A stretch of DNA of 64,000 nt from Liolophura sinensis (lineage: Eukaryota; Mollusca; Polyplacophora; Chitonida; Chitonidae), in assembly GCF_032854445.1 (NCBI RefSeq), contig NC_088302.1, positions 33,637,979 to 33,701,978 of the forward strand. The letters run 5' to 3'. The position numbers were made by a program, and so were the translations under genes. Shown here in pieces: positions 47,270 to 58,805 of the stretch (its first letter is position 1; each line of letters opens with the position of its first letter). The notes under the pieces were generated by a model. The model saw only the letters and a list, made by a program, of their open reading frames with translations, was not told the origin of the DNA and searched no databases.

Positions 47270-48420
47270 ATTACTTTAATGCTGCAAACAGATCATAAGA
47301 CGGAGTACTGGCATCACAATCCAAAATAAGGTGCATAGATCTTTTTAGCAATCCATCTAGCCTTGACAAGTTTGTTTTACTACAGTTGCCCCAAACAGTA
47401 ATACCGTAATCCAAAAATGGTAGGACATATCTATGGAAAAATTGTTTTCGAGCCGTTAAACGTAAAAACTTCTTAATTATGGCCAGAAGGTGTAATTTAC
47501 TTTCAGCTTTTCGGATGAGTCCAGAGACACGTAAGTTCCTAGATAGAAAGGTTGCGGAGAATTACGCTTAGTAGTTTTTCATCACTAACAATTTTCAAGT
47601 AGGTGTTGACCAAGTGAAATATTCAAGTAAGGTTGTTCAAAATATGCCCTTTTCAGACGGCTTGTTATTAACATACGTTTTGTTTTTTCTGCGTTAGGAC
47701 ACATCCTGTTTATAGTGCACCAGTTATTTATATTGTCAATATCGCGATTTAACTTCTGTTATAGCTCTGCTACAGATTTTGCTGATGAGAAAAGTGTGGT
47801 GTCGTCAGCAAACATTCCCGTTTCACAATCAATTGTACTAAGAGACATGTCCTTTACATACAGTACAAGTAAGAGGGGACCAAGAGTAGAGCCTTGCGAC
47901 ATCTCGAAGGACACATGCGTACTCTCTGACACACCGCCATTAAAACATACAGCCTGTCATCTTTCACGGAGAAAGAATTTAAATATACACGCGGCATTAC
48001 ATGGTATACCATACAGTTTAAGTTTCTTTAGAAGTAGTTCATGGTTCACCAAGTTCAAGACAATTTTCAGGTTAAGAAAAAGTACACCTGTGAGGTCTTC
48101 CTTTTCGATCTGTACACTTCAGGAGTCTATTAGAGACAGAAGAGAAGTTTAACATGAGTGGTATGACCTGTAACCTGACTGTTTACAAGAGATCGTGGAC
48201 TTGTAGATGATCCATCAAGTAGTTATGATCATGACGTTCAAAAATTTTAGACAATATAGGCAGAACACTTATTGGCCTGTAATTACCAAGTTTCTTGGCT
48301 TTGTAAAGAGGGGAAACTTTGGCGCACTTCCAAAGAGCTGGAAATTGTCCAGATTTGATAAATTAGTTAATGATATTTTAAGGCTATCATGTTGCACGGT
48401 CAGCGAAACGAAACTGAGTT
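47270..48420 (-). mobile_element. Degenerate LINE: reverse transcriptase domain (CR1/L2-like)
   Basis: Read on the minus strand from 48420, with several frame changes: NYRPISVLPILSKIFE (about 48240-48290), then VNHELLLKKLKLYGI, SQGSTLGPLL, and MFADDT at about 47796-47815, which holds the catalytic Asp pair of reverse transcriptases. Further on come FLDYGITVWGNCSKTNLSRL and a terminal TPSYDLF. The order and spacing fit the RT and thumb of a CR1/L2-type non-LTR retrotransposon. Stops and shifts make it inactive. The + strand ORFs at 47715-48152 and 48207-48422 are shadows of it. The related copy at about 53.5 kb lacks it. Confidence 0.9.
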
Positions 48421-50014
48421 AAAACCCGCTTTGATACTCATGTTTTCCCTTCCAAGCTCTTGATGGGTAGTTTTACATGCGTTTGCCTTCTCCCAACTGG
48501 TTATAGAAATCGGCGTAAAGGAAAATGTTACTTGGCCATAATACGGAGTATTTGTTGGCAAACTTAAGTATGATGAACAACTCATAGCTGGCTCGCTCTT
48601 CAACTATACCTGGGAAGGTCTGTCAGCAACCTGAGGATGATCGTGGCTTTCCCCCACTCTCTATTCCGTCCCCTCCCCCCCCCCCCCGACTATACGCTGG
48701 CTGCCGTCAAATAAGTGAAATATACTTAAATACGGCGTAAAACACCAATCAAATGAATTAATAAGTATACTGAGCAAGGACCAGATGACTAAAGGATTTT
48801 CGCGACGAACAAACTCCTTTTTTGCACTATAAAAATTGTGCAAAGAACTACAGCAACTTGTGAAAGTTGTAGTATTGAAATACATTTTGAATTAAAGGGC
48901 AATGCCCAAACATCAAACATGTATTTAAGTATCATGAAATATTCACCAGTTATTTAAAAACGTGGCAGGTGTATAAAACGTTGTCTAGGTTATAGTGCCA
49001 TAAGGCGACATTATTTACAAGAAAAAATACGGAAACTTGAATACGACGTTTTTGTGAAAGCGGGGCCCTGAGATGTTTCCCTGCATAACAGTTTATGATG
49101 CTTCTCCGATCTTTATACTGCGTTTCTCTATATCCTTATTCTGTGTTTTCTTGTACCATTCTACCATAACTTTCACGTGTCATTCTTTGATTGATATATT
49201 GATTGAATGCTTGGAATATAACGTCACTTTGAATATCACGATTTTGCCTCCTTGTGACATGGCTTTCCCATTGTATATTCATAGTGCTGCCTCACACGAA
49301 CGTCATGTACAAGACACCAAACTCCAGGCATGCAGGCGCAGTAATGGCACAATGGGCTTACACTCATGTCCTTGGATATCAAACGGCTATTGTCATGGCA
49401 GAGAAATAACAAAGACTGTTCATTCTAATGCCTTAAATATGGCTTGGGCATTATAAGGCGCACGCTCTAACCACTAGGCAACTACAGAGCTGCCTTCCTC
49501 ATGGTGTTACACTGAAGCCCTCAATATAAGCAGTGCTCATAAAGGTATCAAAAGCACTGAACATACTGCTGGCATTAATTTTTATGTAGTCTTCGTTAAA
49601 ATTGTTGTGCATTTTGAAGACGATTTAATATACATATTAATAAACACAGTTATTAGTGAAATGTTTCAACCCCAAGGGGCATATGTTGTTCGAGTGTAAA
49701 TTTTGGGATATCAAGGAATGTGACTCGAGTAAAGCTAAAATTAATGATGTTGCTATTATTAAAACCGTACAGTGATTCGACAGTCTGATCGATACCTAGT
49801 TAATTATAGCCGTATTTCACAAATATACTAAACCATTTACTGTATGTATATTTTTTAAGCTTCATTTCTATACATATGGTAAGTCGCGAATTATTTTTAG
49901 CCGTTTCCCACTAACAGGCAAAGTCCTAATATCATTCAGTCGCAGTGTAACAGATAATAAAGTCTATTTGTAAGATGAAGTTGATTTGCATAAACGATGA
50001 GAATGAATGAATGA
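48421..50014. repeat. Mosaic segment with direct copies of 4.7-6.9 kb
   Basis: 49.07-49.95 kb resembles 4.6-5.4 kb and 6.6-6.9 kb in direct orientation (GATTGAATGCTTGGA..., then CGTATTTCACAAATATACTA). A SINE-1 lies at 48600-48775. The 127-residue ORF at 49073-49456 is not recognised and has no open counterpart in the relatives. Confidence 0.55.
48600..48775 (+). mobile_element. SINE-1, head missing, with a C-run
   Basis: CTGGGAAGGTCTGTCAGCAA, CGTGGCTTTCCCCCACTCTC, a run of C at about 48675-48687, then TCAAATAAGTGAAATATACT and GGCGTAAAACACCAATCAAA. Confidence 0.8.
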
Positions 50015-50320
50015 ATAAATGAATGAATGCTTGGGGTTTAACGTCGTACTTATCAATTTTCGGCCATATGACGGTGAGGAGTCAGTAGGTGTGGCAGAGC
50101 GAGTCCATGCCGCCAAAGCTCTCCTGCCACTGAAGTAGCATGCTGAAAAAAACCAAACATGGCAACCCACCCAGTCACATTATACTGACACCGGGCCAAC
50201 CAGTCATTTTTCCTTGCTTTAACCTCTCAGTGCTGAACACCAAGCGAGGCAGCAACAAGTACCAAAGTCTTTGGTATGGCTCCACCCGGGTTTGATTCTG
50301 GATCTCAGGAGCGATCCTAT
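50015..50320 (-). mobile_element. SINE-2 family member
   Basis: In minus orientation: the tail appears on + as TGCTTGGGGTTTAACGTCGT and TTTTCGGCCATATGACGG, followed by a body differing from the 54.6 kb member (GAGGAGTCAGTAGGTGTGGC) and a head near CCCGGGTTTGATTCTGGATC. It looks like a different subfamily sharing the 3' end. Confidence 0.78.
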
Positions 50321-50449
50321 TGTCTATGTAACAATTGTAAAGAAGACATAGCTTTAATGAGAAAGTAACATTATCCACTATCACACAACGAAATTTTCTT
50401 TTTTTGTTTTTTTTGTTTGTCTTTTCCGGTAAAATGAAATAAAAGGCCA

Positions 50450-50633
50450 GTTCCATCCAAGCACAGTAACTACCAGGCCTCCGCAAAGCTCCATCCAAGC
50501 ACAGTAACTACCAGGCCTCCACAAAGCTCCATCCAAGCACAGTAACTACCAGGCCTCCGCAAAGCTCCATCCAAGCACAGTAACTACCAGGCCTCCCAAA
50601 AGCTCCATCCAAGCACAGTAACTACCAGGCTGT
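50450..50633 (+). repeat. 38 bp minisatellite, 5 units
   Basis: A GCTCCATCCAAGCACAGTAA, CTACCAGGCCTCCGCAAA unit is repeated almost without change. Such uniformity indicates recent expansion. Confidence 0.95.
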
Positions 50634-53600
50634 CAAGCGAAGAGGAATAGCGAGTCTTGGGTCTTATTACTGAGACGAAAATACACCAGACGTCTGTGTT
50701 GAAAAGTACTAACAATTTCATTCATTGTACATGGTAATGTTTTGCAGGTTATATGCACTTTTACACTTTCCATGGGGTCTGTCTAAACCCATTTACAAGA
50801 CAGTGTCTGCTAGTTACTATAACCCAATGATCCCAAGTCTTTATCTAATTAAGACTCTCCATGTTTACTGTACAAAATCTAATCTTCTTTGCCGTATTAA
50901 ATCTCTACCATGGTAGCTCTGGCACTTGGCCATCAGTGAGAACGTCGCAGGGGCTTTATAAGACACGAATGAAAGAGTGGATCGCTAGCCTCACAGCCTA
51001 GTTTTAAATTCTCACGCGAACAGAACCCTGGAGGCTTCGAAATTTCTTGAGTTCCGTACCCAAAATGGCATATAGATTTCAAAGCCTGTCTCAGAGAAAT
51101 TCCAGTTTCCAAGAAGCCGTAAAATACAATATGGCTTTGGGCACTGAAGGAAAAAGGCGTGGATATCGCTACAAATGCGCTTCATAGAAATGACATATGT
51201 TTGAGCGGCCTGGACAGATATGTTTGTCCCACAGCCCCATAGCTAGGTTTATCTGACAAGGCTGACGTTTTCAGATTACATGAGAGGCCAGTAAAAAACA
51301 TGGTGAAGGAAGATGCCACGGTTTTCTTGTTTCAATACCGATTTGATTTCACAAGGATATTATATTCAAAGATTTTCGGGGAGATATTATGTCCGCTGTG
51401 CATAATCGACAAGTTAAGCTCTTGTCGAAAACAGCTTCCAAACAGAAATCAACAACTTTTTACCCATGACATCGCAAGCAAAGGCTTCCTTTAATCCTGG
51501 CAGCTGCTGTCGTAAAACTCCAAGAAAAATTGGTACATGAGTTCTGTTGATTGATTTGCTTACTTACCAGTTGAAAATGGTAAAGTACGGAAAATTCCAA
51601 CAGCAAATTGTGGGAGCTTCTTTAATCGATATTTTGGAGAGTTTTTGGTATCTTTGGATAAGAAATGGGGCTGCATCAACCACAGGACCGGATTTTCTGA
51701 GCCAAAGTAGATTACCTCGGCGAGTATATCACACTATTAAAAAGTAATTTACTTTTTGAGAAATTCACAATAACGACGTGTTTGATTGTTACTGTCACAC
51801 GAAGGAACCAAATCTATCAAACTAATTTTTTTCAACTTACTTTTGAATCATTTCATGTACATGTCCGTTTCTCTGAGTTGCTTTTTGGTCATTAGCCTCT
51901 AAACGAGACCAATTAGTTGTTCATGACTCTTGCACTCTGCGTCAACACGTTTAAGTAAAGCTTGGGCCCAACCAATGAAAATAATGGCTTTCATGATAGC
52001 TTGGATAGCTCATATTTTAATTTCGAATATATTTTACTTTTTGCTTTATTTTTGTCTAGTTTCATGTTGGCATAGGTTAAGAGAAATTATGTTGTCCACT
52101 GCGGAATGTAATACCCTTGTTTTACGACCACAGACGTAATGCTTAGCAAGAACCGATAATCCTTCGGCAGACCGATAACAAAAATGCCATTAATGATTGC
52201 TTGAAAACAAACGACATCTCAAAGAAAACATGAACAGAAGTTCTCAAGACATTCAACTCAACTGCTTCACTCGCACAGGTTTTATATCGGCACCAGTTAC
52301 CTCCGCATTTGAGGACGAGTAAATGTGCTTTATGCTTTGTTCTAGCCTTGTTTTAACTACACGACTACATTAACCATAATCGCATCTTTGCAATTCTAGA
52401 TGATGAGAACGGACGCAGTACACGTCCCAAGAGCATTAGCGCTGACAATAAACCTGCGCCATGTCTGGTTACCTGCATATCGGGTAATTTAACGACCGAA
52501 AGCTGGAATAATACTGGTTAATATATGTTGTATATTGAATACCAAGCTTCACCGAGGAAGGAATGCAGTCTGAAGAAATCCGATGCGACAAACAAATCGA
52601 TTTATCGGTTTTCTTGTCACTATCAGTAGTCTCGCAGAGAGGACATGTCCATCGACGGAGTACTGGCCGTCTTTTCCATGTGTATATCGTAACGGCTCTG
52701 TCAGGTCGAGGGAACATTTATGTGGGTTTTACGAAGTCGCGAAAGAGAAATCCGTTGTGATCAGTCTTTTTATTTCTCTCTGTGATCAGAGTGTCCCTGT
52801 GAGATTTTCACTTCGAAAACTAGAATAGAGAGGTTGATCAGTGATAATAAAAGAAACAAGAAAAACGTGATCGCGTTTTAAATATCATTGCTGGCCAAGG
52901 GGGTAACAAAACGAAGGAGAAGGTTTGCGGAAATTGACGTGTTATGGAGGGATCCGAGTACCGCCGTGAAGCTGTGAATTGTCTCGCAGTACTTGATCAC
53001 GGAACAGGACAGCGGTCATGTTGCCGTGTACTTTATAAAGCCTAATCATACGCTGATTGCTGGGATAAACACCGTAATGTTACTCCGCCGCAGTGTCAGT
53101 GGAAGCTGATTTTCTCAATCCCCTACTACAAGCTCTACTGCCCACGTTGAACTTCCAGCAAATCCATGTGTTCTATACGTTGTTATGAGAGCCCCCCACC
53201 CCCCAAGCCTTAACCCCAAAGAACATCCCACCCCCACCCTCACCCTAGCACAAAAACCTTCCAGCCTTATCTCAGCTTATAGGAATGACTATATCCAAAG
53301 AATATAACACTGAAAGATCTGCACATATCGGCAGCGAAATAGCCGCGTCATGAAACCGATACGGTGAATCACCGCGTAACGAGGATTGTGATAGCTGTTA
53401 TCTCCAGGAGTAGTGTGCAACTCTCTTAAAGTGTGGAATTACCACGGTTTCCTGTTTAGTGATGTTAATCTGGTTCGAAACAGTTCGGTAGAGCTGCTTA
53501 GAAACAATACGTTTTCATGGAATTTCACGCTCAGTGAAACCAAAACCAGTTAGAACCGGTTTTAATACTTCTCTTATCCTTCCAAGCTATTGATCGATAA

Positions 53601-54538
53601 ATAATCGTAAATTTTAAGGATGTTAATCTGTTATTTACCCATCATCATTATTTCCTAATGGTGTTATAAATATTCTTGATGTTGCAAATCTAAACTAAAT
53701 TGGATATTTTGTTTACACTTTCACATGCACTTCCCTTCTTTCGAGTGATTATAGAACAAGGCATCGAGGACAATATCATCGGGCAATGATACCGGGATAT
53801 CTCTTAGGAATATTAGGTACAATTTGTTGTGCAAAAACTGTGCAAAGAACTAGATCTAGAACTTGTAGAAACTGAAGTGTTAAACTGCATATTGAATCTG
53901 TTGATGTCTTACCATTTTTATGGGCAGTGGCAAACATCACAATTATGTTCATGTGTCATGAAATATTTGCTATCACTTCCAAAAAAGTGGCAGGGTGACC
54001 GTATTTAATGTTTCATTAAAAAGAATGTCTGCATATTTGCAGCATATATCATTCTGCAGTGCTTCCCTGTACTTTGTAAAGCATTCTGCGTTGTGTCGCT
54101 GTATAATGTATCATCCTGCAATGTTTGCCTCGGTATCATTCTGTGGTGTTTACCCAATCTCTCTGCTGCGCATTCCTCTATCCTTACGCTGTGTTTCCGT
54201 GTATTATTTCGCCGTCTTTCCACCTATCAATCTTTGGTTGATTTACCCTTTCAATGTTTGAGATTCAACGTCACAATGGTGTATCATTCTGGCATGTCGC
54301 ACCCACTGACATTTATTGGGCTGCACAAAGTAGCAGTATTCTTACAATGGGCTCACAAATCCTTGGATTATAACATCACATTACGGGGCATGGAATACTG
54401 GACAAGGTATATTGTCACGAAATATTTGAATTTTTTTTTATTATTTTAGTACCATTCGCAAGAACTTTGACTTTGAGTTAAAGTGTGTGTGAATGCGAAG
54501 TTCATTGGAATGGTTTTTAATGAATGTAAGACAGCTTG
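50634..54538. repeat. Mosaic segment D: copies of 8.1-8.6 kb, inverted R1 and 4.7 kb block
   Basis: 50.73-51.15 kb matches 8.14-8.6 kb and 30.95-31.4 kb directly. 51.48-51.75 kb matches 45.06-45.35 kb. 52.3-53.5 kb is an inverted R1 copy (the best match to 2.19-2.40 kb is at 53.30-53.47 kb). 53.9-54.4 kb matches the 4.7 kb block. ORFs here (for example 52563-52828, 54093-54449) have no family features. Confidence 0.6.
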
Positions 54539-55089
54539 AACAGCCCTACAAACGCAGTAGTTAAGATAAAATAAACAAACCGTTAAAGAATGGTGAACTG
54601 GAACTAAATTCACAAACCTGACCTACAAACAGAGTGAGTGAGTGAGTGCTTGGGGTTGAACGTCTTACTTAACCATTTTTTTGGCCATATGACGACGAAG
54701 GAATCCTTATTGTGCATGTTATGTGCCACCTTGTTGCAGGACGGATTTCCACCGCTCTTTTATCTAGTGCTGCTTCACTGAGACGACCTACCGAAGACAA
54801 GTAAGGCGCCCCGCCCGAGTCATTATACTTATACTGGTCAACCAGTCGTTGCACTATTCCTTTCATGCTGAAGGCCAAATGAGAAAGTAACAACTTCCTC
54901 TTTTAGGTCCTCTTTTAAGTCTTAGGTGTGACTCGACCCAGGATGTACCGCTCCCGAAGCATACGATCTACCAACTGTGCTATCGGAGCCGGTAACAGTC
55001 CTACGAACGCCGCAATTAAGATAAAACAAAGAAACCGCTCAAAAATGGTGAACTGAAACTATATTCACAAACCTGAACTACAAGCAGAG
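54539..55089 (-). mobile_element. SINE-2 flanked by ~96 bp direct repeats
   Basis: The SINE (54635-54993, minus orientation) has the head CCGGCTCCGATAGCACAGTT, read from 54993 leftwards, and the tail at GAGTGAGTGAGTGCTTGGGG. On both sides lies the same sequence of about 96 bp (54539-54634 and 54994-55089, starting AACAG-CCTAC-AACGC and ending CACAAACCTGA-CTACAA-CAGAG), differing at roughly one base in seven. This is far longer than a SINE target-site duplication. Confidence 0.85.
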
Positions 55090-58000
55090 AAGACGTTGTT
55101 AAACTACTGTAGTGTAACATATGATCCACACTTTCCTTGTTGATGTGGTCATGATCGTTTCCATCAATGATCAGCCGTTTTATTGATCTTTACAAATATT
55201 CTCTGCTCTAACGTCATTTGAAACAATTATCCAAAAGAGATATCTGTAATCATGCGTTTAATATAATCTGCACTAGTTTATATTGCAACCTCCTGGACTG
55301 ATGTGTGCACACTACGCTGGGATGTCTGTTCTGAATGGCTATACTCATTCGCATCCATGGACTGCCGTTTTTGGTATCTATTTACACAAATTTGGAAGGA
55401 AATTAACACATCGGGAAATTTTGTATTACTACATGTATATTCAGACACGTCAGATATTTTCCAGGTGTCTATGAAAAGACAGGAACAAACATTTAAACAT
55501 CAGCTGTCGGAACTTTTTACATCAGCAGTCGCACCGTATAACCGTATCGGTTATAGTTTAACCGTATCGGTACAAATGTTTGTCCTGATCTCCTTTGAAC
55601 AAACAAGAAGATGTGAGTAACAACGGTTCATCCAGGAGCCTTAGTCGCCCGTCCTGCAAAAAATCCCCTCAATTTTTGTCGGAAATGCAACAACTGTGCA
55701 TGGATTTGACGCCTGAAGCCTAACGGAACTATTCGGCAAAGCCGCATTCATCTTGAAGAAGAACATTACTGACTGTCTTGTAGAAAAATTACTCGGCGTT
55801 CTTGCTGGATTGAGACTCCAGATTGCAGAATCCGCACCGCGGGGTTTTATCACAGACAGCTTCATTACCAGGCAAAGCAACCGAGAAAGAAAAGAACTAA
55901 TTGCAAAGCTATGACAGTATAAATGCTGTACCTGGGGTATTTGATGAATATCCTGTATTAGTGGATCCAGGGTTCTGTGCTTCGAGCGGTTTTAGGAGTT
56001 GACAGCTTTTATCTCCCTCGTGACCACATCCCCATTCCCCCGGGGGGACGTTTACATAAGAGTCACGTTATTGAGGGATGTACAATTAAACCATCCTTTC
56101 CTCGTCAAAATCCTCGTATCACGACAACGTCCTCGCCGCATCCAGTGTTGAATGGCACTGTTGAGTAACAAAGGCGACATTTAGGGACTAGGAGTTATAA
56201 AGTTTGTGCAACTGCAGCTGATTTGAAGCGCGTTTGTCTAGAAATCCAGATGCTAAAGAAGACAACCAAACAAGTACACTAATAGTTTTGTTTAATGTAT
56301 GTGTTTATGAATCACATGTATGGAGAGTCTTTAGAGACGTGCAATGAACAATTTACTCCGAGCACTTCGGTTTTCTCCACCGATAAAACTTGCTGAAATT
56401 GTGTAAGTATAAGAAAATATTAAGTTTGGCGTTAAACAATAAATTAATGAAAGAAGTCAATAATTAAAAGCGATAAAAGGGGCGTTTTCAAAAATTCAAG
56501 TGTAAAGAAAATACATGTATGTATGTAGTGGCGTGCTCTCTGTACGGTTTATTCTGCAATGTTATCATAGCTCCTAACTTCAACGCCGTTTTGCGAAACA
56601 AGCGATTAAGTAGTAACGACGCCTGGTCAATACAGACCTGAAGCCTCCGCCATAGTACTTAAAAAGTCCTTGGACAGGACAGCGGGTTTCCTGTATTATA
56701 TATTTTTTTCAATGGAAAACTATTCCGTGAAAAAAATGTATACGAAAGGCAGCGTTTCGGTAGTCCATTAGAGGTATTACATATCTCTAATCACCAGGAA
56801 GGCTGAGAAAGCTTTTTCATTTTTTATTTTAAAATAAAAAGAAGCATATGAATAACAGAAAAACGCCTAAGATCGTGGTCTCTAAATTATGCATATTCGT
56901 AGCAAATCTCAACCACCATCACTAAGGTGAAACCCACTAAAACGCTTGTCAGGTCTGTAACTTATGGTGTCACTTTTGCAGTGTTGCTTTCAATATAGTG
57001 CTATGCTAGATTCATTGGCCTGTGAAATACAATTAAAGCAGCACATCATCAAGGGCAGAGAACACGAGACGAGTGAAATGCATTTGGTTTACGTAGTCGT
57101 TTATCTCTGTTCCCGAATGAGTCACCATCTGTGGGTATAGATATCATCTATTGAATCCTTAATGGAAAAATACACAGTGATTAATAAATGTGTGTCTACG
57201 CCATTAGATTTAGCTATCATGCAAGACAACATTTAACACTGTCATCAGCAGCACAAAACCCTACAGATCTTTGCAAGGAATAAAAAGAATGCCTAAAGGG
57301 AGAAATGTTTCTCTCCCTTCTTTCTACACCTTAATCTACAAATGCGTTAAATGAGAAAATGATAAACACTTCAAGGATCTCGGGTTCCAGCTCTAGGCGA
57401 TCCAAGCTTTGAATGTAACATATACCAGCCGCAAATTACACCTCCTGCGAAATGCCGGAAAACCCTGTCTCAGATCCGCCTCCGCTGTTGTTCAGCAGCT
57501 TGTGCGAAAACACAGGCCTCTGGTGACTAAAGATCATGGGTTTCAACTCGAGGTACTCAATATATACGTGTGGCAAAAACCGCCACCACTGAGAAAGGCG
57601 GAAGAACGCGATTCGTCCTTGGCTGTTGTCCACGGTTATGTAATAAATCATGTCTTTTTCATAGGATCGTCTTATGATCAGGAACTCAATTCTCTCTAGT
57701 GACATAAAAGAATGTTCCATGAAAAAACAATGTGTTACCGGACCATTGTTGGTTTCCTTTGATTTTGAAAACATGGACATAAATCACGCATTGATACTTG
57801 ACACGATACATATGATATTACTTTGCAGATCTACAAATAAATTGCGCATGTGCGTTTTAACCCAATATACCTATCCAAACAAGGTGCATCAAGTTCATTT
57901 TCAGTATTAAGCTGAAAAATTCATAAGATTATACTCACGCGAAATTCATGCGTGCATGAAATGTGGTTGTACATTGAGTTTATACAACTAAATGTATTAA

Positions 58001-58607
58001 AGTCTTAATTGTATGACGCGTGGAGAACGCTATTCGTGCGCGTTACTTAGGCCTATGTTGACATATGTAGTAAATGTGAATACGCGACGTCTTGCGGACA
58101 TAAAGTGTTACTGGCACATATGACATATAAGATATTTTCCTTGATATTATCAACTATAGGAAACTTTCCAATGCGACCTATAAACATGACATGTGATTAA
58201 CAGGTCTCTTCTTCCTTTGTATGTCCAACCTAACTATCAAACTTAAGCACACAGGTAAGAGTACGTAATATATGCCTATATGTATGCACATCTGCGGTTG
58301 TAAGGAAAACAATAGGCTCGTAGTGCCTTTACGTAGACTTATACCCGTAAATATGTATGCCTTCCTGTCGAAGGTTACTAACCAGATTGCCCTGCGATGA
58401 GCTAGATTGGCCAGATTCAGGAGATCGAGGACGTTGATTATAAAATCAGGACAGACATGATGATATGATTGATTTGATTGATGGTTCTTACCTTTGGCAA
58501 GTCACTGAAGCACTTTCCCACTTGTGACGGACATGCGCACATTAGTGGTGAATGGGAAGAGGTTTTCAACAAACTAGTGTGCAAATCGACCACCAACACA
58601 GAAATCA
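55090..58607. other. Non-coding DNA with an inverted fragment of the Hv1 5' flank
   Basis: No exon is recognised, including on the minus strand left of 56850, where an inverted Hv1 exon a would be expected. 56850-57200 is the reverse-complement relative of 13270-13560 (for example TAATTTAGAGACCAC and TTTCTGT). ORFs at 55283-55620, 55641-55880, 55977-56168 and 57409-57780 are unrecognised; the last set overlap on opposite strands. Confidence 0.55.
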
Positions 58608-58805
58608 GGGCCCGGTTTCACGAAACTTCTTAAGTCCAGTAAACTGCTTAAGTGGGACTTTTTTGGTTTTTTTTGCCAAAGTTCAGGATGGAGTGTTTCT
58701 CGACAAAACTTAAGTCAAACGTTCCATAAGTATAGTATTATGTTACTTTAGCAACACACTTTTGCTGAAGCAGGATGACTTAAGAAGTTTCGTGAAACCG
58801 GGCCC
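58608..58805. mobile_element. MITE with perfect 29 bp terminal inverted repeats
   Basis: The left end 58608-58636 begins GGGCCCGGTTTCACGAAACT and continues TCTTAAGTC. The right end 58777-58805 is its exact reverse complement. The element is 198 bp, has no ORF, and further AACTTAAGTC-type sequence inside. Elements with such GGGCCCGGTTTCAC ends are widespread in animals (recollection). No clear target-site duplication is visible (AAATCA to the left, AGTTTG to the right). Confidence 0.93.

Noticed and set aside
47715-48422. + strand ORFs of 145 and 71 residues
   Set aside because: They are antisense shadows of the LINE reverse transcriptase that reads clearly on the minus strand.
54965-54993. 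Second tRNA-like sequence on the minus strand
   Set aside because: It is the head of the SINE-2 copy at 54635-54993.
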